Shown here: positions 1-7,335 of the stretch, one piece after another
Layout of the letters: each line of letters begins with the position of its first letter
Position numbering within the stretch: the first letter of the stretch is position 1
Source of the DNA: JAHIJO01 sp964486075
GTDB lineage: Bacteria > Verrucomicrobiota > Kiritimatiellia > JAAZAB01
NCBI GenBank assembly: GCA_964486075.1
Contig: CAZALU010000065.1
Location: forward strand, 1 to 18,307
Reading direction: 5' to 3'
DNA: 18,307 nt
Made by a program: the position numbers and the translations under genes
Notes under the pieces: generated by a model
The model's input: the letters and a program-made list of their open reading frames with translations, nothing else
What the model was told of the DNA's origin: nothing
Database searches by the model: none

Positions 1-405
1 ACCGGCCGGCAGCGCGGATGGTTGCGTTTGGACGTTGGGTATGAGTATGATTTTATCAGAATTGGCGGCGTGGGTAATCTGACCGCGCCCGCTGACAAAC
101 ACATTTGAAGCCGTCAGCAGCGTAGCCCCGTTCGAGAACAAGAGAGTGCTCCAGGCGCTAGCGTTGCTGTTCGTCAGGGTCAGGGATCCGATGGTCGCGC
201 TCTGGTCCAGGATTACCGTAACGCTGGCATTGCTGGAAATGACCGTTTCGTCGTCATTGGTGGGCACCGTCCCGAAGCTCCAGTTTGCCGCGTTGGTCCA
301 GTACCCGCTCGCGCCACCAAGCCAGTTGTTGGGAACACCCAACGTGGCTTCGGGCAGGAAGCCCGCGAGAAAAAAAACAAAAATCGCTAGACAAACATTT
401 TTCAC
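1..405 (-). CDS. Secreted beta-strand-repeat (autotransporter-like) protein, N-terminal part only
   Basis: The minus-strand frame is open from a GTG at 405 to base 1 (135 codons) and leaves the window, so only the N-terminus is present. Residues 1-22 (start KNVCLAIFVFFLAGFLPEA) have a lysine, a hydrophobic core and a plausible cleavage region, which indicates export. After this comes NNWLGGASGYWTNAANWSFG, the G-x-W-x(4)-N-W type signature that opens beta-strand-repeat or autotransporter-like surface proteins in Verrucomicrobia and Lentisphaerae. Ser/Thr/Asn-rich beta-strand stretches follow (SATIGSLTLTNSNASAW, GATLLTASNVFVSGRGQI). An in-frame stop lies a few codons upstream of a TTG at 432, so the start must be that TTG or the GTG at 405. 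Neither has a convincing ribosome-binding site. The substrate or adhesive role is unknown, and total length and C-terminal anchor cannot be seen. Confidence 0.72.
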   Translation of the reverse strand, partial: MKNVCLAIFVFFLAGFLPEATLGVPNNWLGGASGYWTNAANWSFGTVPTNDDETVISSNASVTVILDQSATIGSLTLTNSNASAWSTLLFSNGATLLTASNVFVSGRGQITHAANSDKIILIPNVQTQPSALPAG

Positions 406-546
406 AAGCGCCCATTTTCGCGTCTGACGCAAACAACAACATGTTGTCTATTGCCAGCAATTCTAATATAGCACAACACCTACTTCAGGTGTGTATCGCG
501 TTACAAGCGGCACACGTTCTTGCTCTTTTTCCGCAAGGCCGACGAC

Positions 547-2037
547 TCATCCCAGGTTCAAAGTCATCGCGGCGAAAGACAACGGGGGCAGCTTGCAGCG
601 CACCTGGCCTTCCGCCACCGTGATACCTTCGAAGGGGCCAGCGGTGACAAGATTTTCGTGCTCAAACGAATTGGACGCCTTGGCACCGGGACCCGTCAGC
701 AGCTCCGCGCTCTCGCGCGCTACAATAGCGCCATCAGCAAGGGCCACGCACACCTCCGCCGTCTCCTCACCATGTCGATTCGTCAGGAACACCTTGAGCC
801 GCTTGCCATCCAGGATGGCGCTGGCGTCAATATAGGGAACTACCCCATGTTCTTTCGACTCGTAGGATGGGCCGTCCAGGAAAATTCTCAAGGCATCACC
901 TTGGCGCCGCTTGGAGAACATCTCAAAGGGATGAAATATTGTCTGGATAAACAATTGATCCCCCTGGGTCATGACCGGCGCGATCACGTTCACGATCTGG
1001 GCAATGTTAGCTATTTTCACCGCATCGGCGTGGCGGATGAAGCTGTGCAGGAAGCCGGCCACGACGAGCGCGTCTTCAAGGTTGTACGTCACTTCCGCCA
1101 GGTGGCGGGGGAACATGCCATCGTCCTGCGTCCCGGATTTGTTCGTTGCGTTCCATTCGTCAAAGCACAGGTACGCACGTTTCTTGCTCCGATGCCTAGC
1201 CTGGACGAACCGGCACACCGCGTCTGCATCCTCAATCTGACGATCAATGGAGTTCGTGACGGCCAGGTAGTTCGGCGTGTTATTGTCGGGGTTGTTGACG
1301 TAGCGGTGCAGGCTGATGTATTCGGGCATATGCAGGGTGCCGCAGTATTCGAGCACCTGGCGGTCCCATTCCATGTAGGTCGGCAGACCCGTACCGCATG
1401 AACCGCAGATGACCAACTCGATGGATTTATCCGCGTCTCTCATTAGCTTGGCGGACTGCTGGGCGCGAATGGCGTATTCCAAGGCCGGGACATGCCCCAG
1501 CTGCCAGTCGCCGTCCATCTCGTTGCCAAGACACCAGAGCTTGACGGCGTGCGGCTCCTTTTCCCCGTTTGCGACTCGCAGATCGGCATAGCGTGTGCCG
1601 GGCTGGCAGTTACAGTATTCCACCCAGTTACAGGCCTCTTCCGGGGTGCCCGTGCCCAGGTTAACCGTCAGCATCGGGGTCCAGTCCATTTTCCGGCAAA
1701 GGCCAATGTATTCGTCTGTTCCAAACAGGTTCGGTTCCACGCTCTGCCAGGCCAGTTCGCGCACCGTTGGACGTATATCGCGCGGCCCAACGCCATCCTG
1801 CCAGTGGTAGCCAGATACAAAATTGCCGCCCGGGTAGCGCATGGCGGTCATGTTCAAGCGTCGCAGCGCAGCCATGACATCCTTGCGGCACCCATCGGCA
1901 TCAGCCTGCGAGCTTTCGGGATCATAAACGCCCTCGTACACAGCCCGGCCCAGGTGTTCCAAAAATCCGCCAAATATTCGCGGATCAACCGGTGCGATTT
2001 TAGCCTCGCTGAATAATTTAATCGTGGTTGGTTGCAT
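547..2037 (-). CDS. abfA: Intracellular alpha-L-arabinofuranosidase, GH51
   Basis: This 496-residue enzyme should release terminal alpha-L-arabinofuranosyl units from arabinan or arabinoxylan oligosaccharides (retaining mechanism, EC 3.2.1.55). The N-terminus (IFGGFLEHLGRAVYEGVYDP, residues 21-40) and RYPGGNFVSGYHWQDGVGP (67-85) are hallmarks of GH51. The acid/base is E173 in CLGNEMDG and the nucleophile is E294 in FDEWN, close to the positions in characterised family members. A C-terminal beta-sandwich (about 380-496) follows the TIM barrel. There is no signal peptide, so it probably acts on imported oligosaccharides. The ATG at 2037 is supported by GAAAGGAA about nine bases upstream. Length is normal for the family. 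It is transcribed away from metG and has no transporter or other hemicellulase beside it, so its natural substrate is inferred only from the family. Confidence 0.95.
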   Translation of the reverse strand: MQPTTIKLFSEAKIAPVDPRIFGGFLEHLGRAVYEGVYDPESSQADADGCRKDVMAALRRLNMTAMRYPGGNFVSGYHWQDGVGPRDIRPTVRELAWQSVEPNLFGTDEYIGLCRKMDWTPMLTVNLGTGTPEEACNWVEYCNCQPGTRYADLRVANGEKEPHAVKLWCLGNEMDGDWQLGHVPALEYAIRAQQSAKLMRDADKSIELVICGSCGTGLPTYMEWDRQVLEYCGTLHMPEYISLHRYVNNPDNNTPNYLAVTNSIDRQIEDADAVCRFVQARHRSKKRAYLCFDEWNATNKSGTQDDGMFPRHLAEVTYNLEDALVVAGFLHSFIRHADAVKIANIAQIVNVIAPVMTQGDQLFIQTIFHPFEMFSKRRQGDALRIFLDGPSYESKEHGVVPYIDASAILDGKRLKVFLTNRHGEETAEVCVALADGAIVARESAELLTGPGAKASNSFEHENLVTAGPFEGITVAEGQVRCKLPPLSFAAMTLNLG

Positions 2038-2097
2038 AATTGACTATTCCTTTCAAAACTGAAAACTGTAACATATCAATTCCGGCATAACAAGCCC

Positions 2098-2127
2098 TTC
2101 GTGTTTTGCGCATTTCGTAGTTAAAAT
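2098..2127 (+). repeat. 9-bp-periodic TTCGTG repeat, copy 1
   Basis: This degenerate array has about three units around TTCGTG and TTTCGTAG with 9-base periodicity and ends in TAGTTAAAAT. It matches the better-preserved array at 4697-4729: GCATTTCGTAGTTA is shared exactly. It lies about 60 bases upstream of the arabinofuranosidase start, in the orientation opposite to that gene, and about 300 bases upstream of metG. Confidence 0.6.
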
Positions 2128-2248
2128 GCTCTTTTTAGGTTTGTTCCTTCTGCCGAGGATTAGCCTAACCCAAGTCCCGCCAGCAAGGCTATTCCTCAGG
2201 GCTTATTCATGAAGGGAAGTTATCTCCGGGTGAGTTGTCAACATTCCG

Positions 2249-2280
2249 AAGGTAGCGCCGGGTTTATCCTGGCGTGGGTT
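2249..2280. repeat. Palindromic repeat AAGGTAGCGC family, copy 1
   Basis: AAGGTAGCGCCGGGTTTATC is followed by CCTGGCGTGGGTT. CGCCGGG (2256-2262) pairs with CCTGGCG (2268-2274), with one G-T pair and a five-base loop. A second copy with the same core is at 5778-5797, downstream of cysK. This is a dispersed intergenic palindrome of unknown role. Confidence 0.55.
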
Positions 2281-2292
2281 GCCCGTAAGCAT

Positions 2293-2316
2293 AGCAGGCT
2301 TAAAGCCTGCTCTACC
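2293..2316. repeat. Hairpin with GCTCYACC tail, copy 1
   Basis: AGCAGGCTT and AAGCCTGCT form a perfect 9-bp inverted repeat around a single A, followed directly by CTACC. The same layout (different stem, same GCTCYACC ending) occurs at 11351-11376 and 13131-13157. The structure lies in the gap upstream of metG. Confidence 0.6.
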
Positions 2317-2373
2317 TATTCCTTACATGCGCCGAAGAATTAGCCCTGGCTATTCCCTGTATTCCGTAATAAA

Positions 2374-2404
2374 TTGTTTCCATTCTCGGCTCAGCGGCTA
2401 TAAT
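2374..2404 (+). promoter_or_regulatory. Probable metG promoter
   Basis: A perfect TATAAT at 2399-2404 lies 28 bases before the metG ATG. The best -35 candidate is TTGTTT at 2374-2379, with a long 19-base spacer. Transcription would start near 2411, giving a leader of about 20 bases that holds the AGGGAG ribosome-binding site. Confidence 0.45.
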
Positions 2405-2431
2405 ATGCTCCAGTTGAACAAGGGAGAATCA

Positions 2432-4333
2432 ATGAAACTAACATCGTTTTACGTGACCACACCGATTTATTACGTCAATGACACGCCTCACATCGGCCAC
2501 GCCTACACGACTGTTCTGGCGGATGTGCTGGCTCGCTATCACCGTCTGGGAGGCGTCCCCACCTTTTTCCTGACTGGCAGCGACGAACATGGACAGAAGG
2601 TACAGCGCGCGGCCGAAAAAACTGGTATCAGTCCTAAGGAACAAGCCGATCGGACCGTTATCCATTTCCAGGCACTCTGGAAAAAACTGGGCATCACCCA
2701 TGACGATTTTATCCGCACCACCGAGCCGCGTCACACCCGCGTTGTACAGAAAATCCTCCAGGCCTTGTACGACAAGGGCGAAATCTACCGGGCCGAATAC
2801 GACGGCTGGTATTGCGTGCCCTGCGAACGTTTTTACACCGACCGTGATCTGCCGGACGGAAAGTGCCTTGAGTGCAGACGCCCCCTGGAGCGGATCTCTG
2901 AATCAAATTATTTTTTCAAGATGAGCGCGTACCAGGACTGGTTGACCCAGTACATTCATGAGCATCCGGAATTTATTCAGCCGGAATTCCGCCGGAACGA
3001 GACCTTGGGCTTTCTCCAGAAACCGCTTAACGATCTCTGTATTTCGCGTCCTAAAAGCCGTCTGAACTGGGGCATCGACCTACCCTTCGATAACGGGTTC
3101 GTCACTTACGTCTGGTTCGACGCCCTGGTCAATTACATCAGCGCCGCTGGCTACTTGGAGGATGACGAGCGTTTCCGGCGCTGGTGGCCGGTCAACTACC
3201 ACCTGATCGGCAAGGATATCCTGACCACGCACACGGTCTACTGGCCAACCATGCTCAAGGCCATGGGCCTGCCCATGCCCAAAACAATTTTTGCCCACGG
3301 CTGGTGGCTGCTCGGCGAAAGCAAGATGAGTAAAACCGCTGGTAACGTGGTCAACCCCATGGATATGGCCGAACGCTACGGCCCGGACGCTTTCCGCTAC
3401 TTCCTGATGGCGGAGATGACCCTGGGCCAAGACTGCCATTTCTCGGAGGAGTCCTTCATCCGGCGCTGTAACGCCGACCTGGCCAACGACGTCGGCAACC
3501 TGCTCAGCCGCGTCACGAAACTGGTTGCCAGTTACTGCGACGGCAAGATTCCGACGCCCGGCCAAACCGGTTCCGAGGAGGCAGCTCTGCAGGAGGCGGC
3601 CCTGGGCGCGGTGAAAACAATGCAGGAAAGCATTGAGCGTATGCGCCTGGATCTCGGCCTGGCTTCCGTCATCGCCGCCGTGCGCGAGGCCAATCGCTAC
3701 CTGGAAAAGCGCCAGCCCTGGACCCTGGCCAAGCAGGCGGACAAACAACCCCTGTATACGGTTTTGTACCATGCCGCGGAATGCCTACGGATTATCAGTG
3801 GCCTGCTCTACCCTGTTATGCCGAACAAAATGATCATCCTGCGGCAAACCTTGGGCCTCGCCGCAGAAACGCCGAAGCTGGACCAGCTCAGCGTATGGGG
3901 CAAACTGATACCGAACACTGCTTTGGGCAACCCGGTCATCCTTTTCCCACGCATTACGCCAGCGGTTTCGGGCACCAAAACTCCGCCATCCGCCACGGTG
4001 CCGCAGGCGGAACAGATCGAATATGCCGATTTCGCCAAAAGCCAGTTCAGGACCGCTCGGATCCTGAGCGCCGAAAAAATCGAAGGTGCCGACAAACTTC
4101 TGAAACTGCAGGTAGAAATGGGCAACGAGAAACGCCAAATAGTGGCCGGGATTGCCCAGCATTACGCCCCGACGGACCTGCCTGGAAAAACGGTGCTTAT
4201 CGTCGCCAACCTCAAACCTACTAAAATACGCGGCGTGGAATCCAACGGCATGCTGCTGGCGGCCGCGCACGGCACGACTATGCGCCTGGTCACAATTGAC
4301 GGCGACCTGCCCAGCGGCGCCGGGGTAAAGTGA
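2432..4333 (+). CDS. metG: Methionyl-tRNA synthetase with C-terminal tRNA-binding domain
   Basis: This class I synthetase (633 residues) charges tRNA-Met, including initiator tRNA, in the cytoplasm. The catalytic Rossmann fold opens with TPIYYVNDTPHIGHAY, with HIGH at residues 20-23. The signature lysine loop is KMSKT at 298-302. A single zinc knuckle is formed by C128, C131, C145 and C148. The helical anticodon-binding domain follows, with WTLAK in its usual place. From about residue 530 there is an OB-fold, EMAPII/Trbp111-like tRNA-binding domain (DFAKSQFRTARIL to the end), fused as in many dimeric bacterial enzymes. The frame is open from 2279, but the ATG at 2432 is chosen because it begins the conserved N-terminus and has AGGGAG six bases upstream. 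Confidence 0.97.
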   Translation: MKLTSFYVTTPIYYVNDTPHIGHAYTTVLADVLARYHRLGGVPTFFLTGSDEHGQKVQRAAEKTGISPKEQADRTVIHFQALWKKLGITHDDFIRTTEPRHTRVVQKILQALYDKGEIYRAEYDGWYCVPCERFYTDRDLPDGKCLECRRPLERISESNYFFKMSAYQDWLTQYIHEHPEFIQPEFRRNETLGFLQKPLNDLCISRPKSRLNWGIDLPFDNGFVTYVWFDALVNYISAAGYLEDDERFRRWWPVNYHLIGKDILTTHTVYWPTMLKAMGLPMPKTIFAHGWWLLGESKMSKTAGNVVNPMDMAERYGPDAFRYFLMAEMTLGQDCHFSEESFIRRCNADLANDVGNLLSRVTKLVASYCDGKIPTPGQTGSEEAALQEAALGAVKTMQESIERMRLDLGLASVIAAVREANRYLEKRQPWTLAKQADKQPLYTVLYHAAECLRIISGLLYPVMPNKMIILRQTLGLAAETPKLDQLSVWGKLIPNTALGNPVILFPRITPAVSGTKTPPSATVPQAEQIEYADFAKSQFRTARILSAEKIEGADKLLKLQVEMGNEKRQIVAGIAQHYAPTDLPGKTVLIVANLKPTKIRGVESNGMLLAAAHGTTMRLVTIDGDLPSGAGVK

Positions 4334-4451
4334 GACGAATATGAAACAATAGATAAAACAGCGCTGATTCTGATTGTTCTTGCCCTGAACAGAAAAAAAA
4401 ATACGGGGAAAAAGCTAAACGTCGAACACAACATAATGAAAGGAAGCAAAC

Positions 4452-4673
4452 ATGGAACAGAAAATACGCGCAAAACTTGAAGAAATGCGAAAAATGCTGC
4501 AGGCCGACGGCGGCGATATGGAAGTTGTCAGCATCGCCGGAACCGATGTCCAGCTCAGATTAAAGGGCGCCTGCGGCTCCTGCCCGCACGCCACCATGAC
4601 CATCAAACAGGGACTCGAACGCATCCTGCGCGAGGAAGTGGACAAAGCTATAGTTGTAACACAAGTTAAGTAA
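4452..4673 (+). CDS. NifU C-terminal-domain Fe-S scaffold or carrier protein
   Basis: This 73-residue protein consists only of the NifU C-terminal domain (NfuA/Nfu family). The hallmark is LKGACGSCPHATMTIKQGLE, with cysteines C41 and C44 in CxxC. Two such subunits bridge a 4Fe-4S cluster in characterised homologues and pass it to apoproteins. The N-terminal amphipathic helix and the LQADGGDMEVV strand match the family. AAGGAAG six bases upstream of the ATG is a strong ribosome-binding site. It lies 118 bases after metG and 68 bases before cysK. Pairing with cysteine synthase fits a sulfur and Fe-S theme, but co-transcription is not proven. No iscS, sufBC or iscU is present in the window. Confidence 0.93.
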   Translation: MEQKIRAKLEEMRKMLQADGGDMEVVSIAGTDVQLRLKGACGSCPHATMTIKQGLERILREEVDKAIVVTQVK

Positions 4674-4696
4674 GCGGATAGGTTCCGACTCTCTTT

Positions 4697-4729
4697 TTTC
4701 GTGTGTTTCGTGCATTTCGTAGTTACAAT
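4697..4729 (+). repeat. 9-bp-periodic TTTCGTG repeat, copy 2, ending in a -10-like box
   Basis: There are three consecutive 9-base units, TTTCGTGTG, TTTCGTGCA and TTTCGTAGT, followed at once by TACAAT (4724-4729), a 5/6 match to a -10 box. The array ends 12 bases before the cysK ATG. Related arrays occur at 2098 and 11870. If the TACAAT is used, the cysK leader would be only about six bases long. Confidence 0.65.
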
Positions 4730-4741
4730 TCATTTCATAAA

Positions 4742-5695
4742 ATGAACTATTTCGCCGACAACTCGCTCTCGATCGGGCGCACACCGCTGGTGCAGGTGCG
4801 TCGAATTGTGGCTGCATCCCGCGCCTTGGTCCTCGCCAAAACCGAGGGACGCAACCCCGCCTACTCGGTCAAGTGCCGGATTGGCGCAGCCATGGTCTGG
4901 GACGCCGAAAAGCGCGGCGCGCTCAAGCCGGGTATGGAAATCATCGAGCCCACCAGCGGCAACACAGGTATTGCCCTGGCCTTTGTCGGCGCCGCGCGCG
5001 GCTACAAGGTCAGCTTGGTCATGCCGAACACCATGAGCGTCGAACGCCGCAAACTCATGCAGGCCCTGGGCGCCAAGGTTATCCTAACCGACGGCGCTCT
5101 GGGCATGTCCGGCTCGGTGCGCAAGGCCGAGGAGGTGGCCGCCGCTGCGCCCGACCGTTACTTCATGCCCCAGCAATTCAAGAACCCGGCCAACCCGGCC
5201 ATTCACGAGCAGACCACGGGGCCGGAAATATGGAACGATACCGACGGCAAAATAGATGTGCTGGTGGCGGGTGTCGGCACCGGCGGTACCTTGACGGGTA
5301 TCTCGCGTTACCTTAAGAAAACGCGGGGCCGGCAAGTCTTATGCGTGGCAGTTGAGCCGGCTGCCAGCCCTCTGATCGCTCAACAGCTTACCGGCCGGCC
5401 TCTGCAGCCGGCCCCCCACCCGCTCCAGGGTATCGGAGCGAATTTTATCCCCGAAGTCCTGGATCTATCGCTCGTGGACCGGGTCGAGCCGTCAGGCGGC
5501 GACGAAGCCATGGAGATGGCTCGTCGGCTGGCAGCGGAGGAAGGCATCCTAGCCGGTATCTCCGGCGGCGCCGCCATGGCCGTCGCCGCCCGCCTGGCAC
5601 GGCAGGAGGAATTCCGCGGCAAAACGTTTGTAGTTATCCTGCCTGATTCCGGAGAGCGTTACCTCTCCACCGCCCTGTTTGGCGGACTGGCCTGA
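4742..5695 (+). CDS. cysK: Cysteine synthase (O-acetylserine sulfhydrylase)
   Basis: This 317-residue PLP enzyme makes L-cysteine from O-acetyl-L-serine and sulfide (EC 2.5.1.47). The PLP lysine is K44 in EGRNPAYSVKCRIG. The substrate loop is TSGNTG (71-76), the phosphate-binding loop is GVGTGGTLTG (177-186), and PDSGERYLSTALF near the C-terminus is typical of CysK rather than cystathionine beta-synthase. Length is normal. The frame opens at 4703, but the ATG at 4742 starts the conserved NYFADNSLSIGRTPLV. There is no Shine-Dalgarno sequence. A TACAAT box only 13 bases upstream, at the end of a 9-bp repeat array, suggests a very short leader (inference). No cysE is seen nearby. Confidence 0.95.
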   Translation: MNYFADNSLSIGRTPLVQVRRIVAASRALVLAKTEGRNPAYSVKCRIGAAMVWDAEKRGALKPGMEIIEPTSGNTGIALAFVGAARGYKVSLVMPNTMSVERRKLMQALGAKVILTDGALGMSGSVRKAEEVAAAAPDRYFMPQQFKNPANPAIHEQTTGPEIWNDTDGKIDVLVAGVGTGGTLTGISRYLKKTRGRQVLCVAVEPAASPLIAQQLTGRPLQPAPHPLQGIGANFIPEVLDLSLVDRVEPSGGDEAMEMARRLAAEEGILAGISGGAAMAVAARLARQEEFRGKTFVVILPDSGERYLSTALFGGLA

Positions 5696-5699
5696 TTGT

Positions 5700-5715
5700 G
5701 GCATCAGGCGATGCC
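5700..5715 (+). other. Small hairpin just after cysK
   Basis: GGCATC and GATGCC form a 6-bp stem with an AGGC loop, starting five bases after the cysK stop. No T-run follows, so it is at best a weak terminator. It might instead stabilise the transcript end. Confidence 0.3.
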
Positions 5716-5772
5716 TACAGCAGTTACTTATTGCCTTATTTACCCAAAACACTCAGGCAGGCTAGAGCCAGC

Positions 5773-5848
5773 AACCCAAGGTAGCGCAGGGTTTTCCGCC
5801 GAAGGCGGATCCGCCACAGGCGGAATCCCTGCGATCTTGGTTTGCCCG
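5773..5848. repeat. Long composite palindrome, AAGGTAGCGC family copy 2
   Basis: The left arm AACCCAAGGTAGCGCAGGG pairs imperfectly with the right arm CCCTGCGATCTTGGTTT. Between them are nested GC-rich palindromes built from CCGCC, GGCGG and GGATCC. A further CCCGCCAGAGGCGGG hairpin directly follows (5845-5859). The core AAGGTAGCGCAGGGTTT matches copy 1 at 2249. It follows cysK and may terminate its transcript, but it reads as a dispersed repeat. Confidence 0.6.
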
Positions 5849-5859
5849 CCAGAGGCGGG

Positions 5860-6131
5860 TCTGCCTATGGCATGCTATAGCGGTTGTGTGGATGAGGTGT
5901 TATAGTGCTGGCAGAGGTTCGCGTGGAAAAGGCGCCAACGCATTGGACGATGACAAGCTATACAGGCAAGGATTGGAAAGCTGGCGGTCAATGGTGCCCC
6001 AAAAGTGCGGAGCACTCCATGGCCAAGCAGGCAATTACTGGGCAAAGAGGAGAAACACGCGGGTGACATCTTGTTCGACAAGGCAATCGCTTCCGACGAT
6101 GCCTTCGGTTACAAGCGAAGGAGTGCTACGC
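5860..6131. other. Unassigned stretch upstream of the amidohydrolase
   Basis: About 270 bases have no recognisable gene. One plus-strand frame stays open into the amidohydrolase, and another reads VLAEVRVEKAPTHW and onward, but neither shows a third-position GC bias. It begins with TGCCTATGGCATGCTATAG, a small hairpin followed by GCTATAG like the two elements around trxB. A small AGTGC-GGA-GCACT hairpin lies within. It could be a decayed gene or an untranslated structured leader. Confidence 0.4.
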
Positions 6132-7007
6132 ATGATTATTGACTCTCATAACCATCCCGACTGGCACGGCCATGACTTGGGCGCGGTTTTGGCCAATATG
6201 GCCAAGTTCAAGATAGACGTCACTTGGCTTCTAAGCTGGGAATGTCCGCCGGACGAATACGAGCAGGGCAGCTTTGCAATTCCACAGAGCGCGGCGGCAT
6301 CGGGTCCGATCCCCTTTGCGCGTTGCCTTTCTTACGCCGAGCGGGCGCCGGGCAAGTTTGTGCTGGGTTACGCGCCCGACCCGCGTCGTCCGGAAGCTCT
6401 CGATCAACTCAACGCAGCCGTCGCGATTTACGGCGTGCGCGTTTACGGAGAATTGAAACTGCGCATGATGTATGACAACCGGGACGCCCTGCGAATGTTC
6501 CGCGAATGCGCCAAACTTCAACTGCCGGTCACGGTCCATCTCGATTATGAATTCGATACCGGCGCAAAATACCCGCGCCCCAACTGGTGGTATGGCGGCG
6601 GGATCGAGGCTTTTGAACGCGCCATCCAAGCCTGCCCAGAAACGATTTTCTGCGGGCATGCGCCTGGTTTCTGGGCGCACCTGTCCGGCGACGGCCAACA
6701 CGACCAAGCGGCCTACCCAGCCGGCAAAGTCACGCCAGGTGGAAAAATCATAGCAATGCTCCGGCAGTACCCGAACTTATATTGCGATCTTTCAGCCGGG
6801 TCAGGTCACAACGCACTGAACCGCGACCCGGCCTTCGCCCGGGACTTTTTGCTGGAATTCCAGGACCGGATTCTCTACGCGCGGGACGATTTCGACAACA
6901 GGCACCAGAACTTGTTGAACAGCCTCGATCTGCCACGGGAAGCCTTGTCCAAAATATATTCCGGCAACGCCTTGAGATTGGTTGCCCTGTGCGAACCGGT
7001 CCAATAG
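6132..7007 (+). CDS. Metal-dependent hydrolase of the amidohydrolase family (Amidohydro_2-like)
   Basis: This 291-residue predicted TIM-barrel hydrolase has the amidohydrolase metal-ligand series in order: HNH in MIIDSHNHPDWHG near the N-terminus, VHLDYEFDTG in mid-protein, CGHAPGFW, and a late aspartate in YARDDFDNRHQN. The closing SKIYSGNALRLV matches the usual C-terminus (Ixx-GNAxRL) of Amidohydro_2 proteins, whose members include decarboxylases and lactonases. The substrate cannot be told from sequence. There is no signal peptide, so it is cytoplasmic. The frame is open from 5886, but the ATG at 6132 is chosen because AAGGAG lies eight bases upstream and the conserved first strand begins there. 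The preceding 246 bases lack codon bias. It appears to be a single transcription unit. Confidence 0.85.
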   Translation: MIIDSHNHPDWHGHDLGAVLANMAKFKIDVTWLLSWECPPDEYEQGSFAIPQSAAASGPIPFARCLSYAERAPGKFVLGYAPDPRRPEALDQLNAAVAIYGVRVYGELKLRMMYDNRDALRMFRECAKLQLPVTVHLDYEFDTGAKYPRPNWWYGGGIEAFERAIQACPETIFCGHAPGFWAHLSGDGQHDQAAYPAGKVTPGGKIIAMLRQYPNLYCDLSAGSGHNALNRDPAFARDFLLEFQDRILYARDDFDNRHQNLLNSLDLPREALSKIYSGNALRLVALCEPVQ

Positions 7008-7027
7008 TGCGGTTTGAGATGGCAACT

Positions 7028-7310
7028 ATGAATGCAAAAATAAGAATTTAAAACGCCTGGGCCTTTAAGGCACCCGGCCGGGTGCCGCTTGAAATGTCGA
7101 TCTCCGATTACGCCAAGGGCCTGCCCGGCACCGATAAGATCATCGATCTTGTGTTTCGCTACGACAAACAGGTCAATAACGCCATTCATAAGATTGGAGG
7201 GTGCCACCGGACCCGTAGCCATGGGAATCCTGGGATACATATTGCTTGTCAAACAAAACGCAATCCCTTATTGTTCAATCAAACAGAATGTTAGGAAAGC
7301 TTCAGTACCA
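7028..7310 (+). pseudogene. Frame-broken remnant of an unrecognised small gene
   Basis: From ATG 7028 the frame reads MNAKIRI, hits TAA (7049-7051), then continues NAWAFKAPGRVPLEMSIS and on through DKIIDLVFRYDKQVNNAIHKIGG to about 7201. From there the next frame carries on as ATGPVAMGILGYILLVKQNA, with a hydrophobic run. Over 7094-7198, GC at codon positions 1, 2 and 3 is roughly 49, 37 and 69 percent by hand count, the pattern of real coding DNA on this strand. The stop plus the frame change suggest a decayed gene. No family was recognised. It contains the perfect palindrome GGCACCCGGCCGGGTGCC (7069-7086) and overlaps the probable glgP promoter. Confidence 0.42.
7246..7274 (+). promoter_or_regulatory. 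Probable glgP promoter
   Basis: TTGTCA (7246-7251) and TATTGT (7269-7274) are separated by exactly 17 bases. The start point would be near 7281, giving a leader of about 55 bases before glgP. A similar TATTGT box serves the clpX-like gene. Confidence 0.45.
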
Positions 7311-7335
7311 TCAGCTAACTCCGGAGAGATAAGTG

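Noticed and set aside
520..1401. Long plus-strand open frame (293 codons) opposite the arabinofuranosidase
   Set aside because: It is the antisense shadow of a full-length GH51 gene with intact catalytic residues; its translation is not protein-like.
2279..2431. 51-residue N-terminal extension of MetG
   Set aside because: It reads through a hairpin repeat and the TATAAT box; the ribosome-binding site and conserved start lie at 2432.
3080..3772. Minus-strand open frame of 230 codons inside metG
   Set aside because: It is antisense to conserved MetRS coding sequence, with no ribosome-binding site or family resemblance.
6875..7252. Minus-strand open frame of 125 codons opposite the gene remnant
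   Set aside because: Its translation looks somewhat protein-like, but it overlaps the amidohydrolase 3' end, and codon-position GC favours the plus strand.
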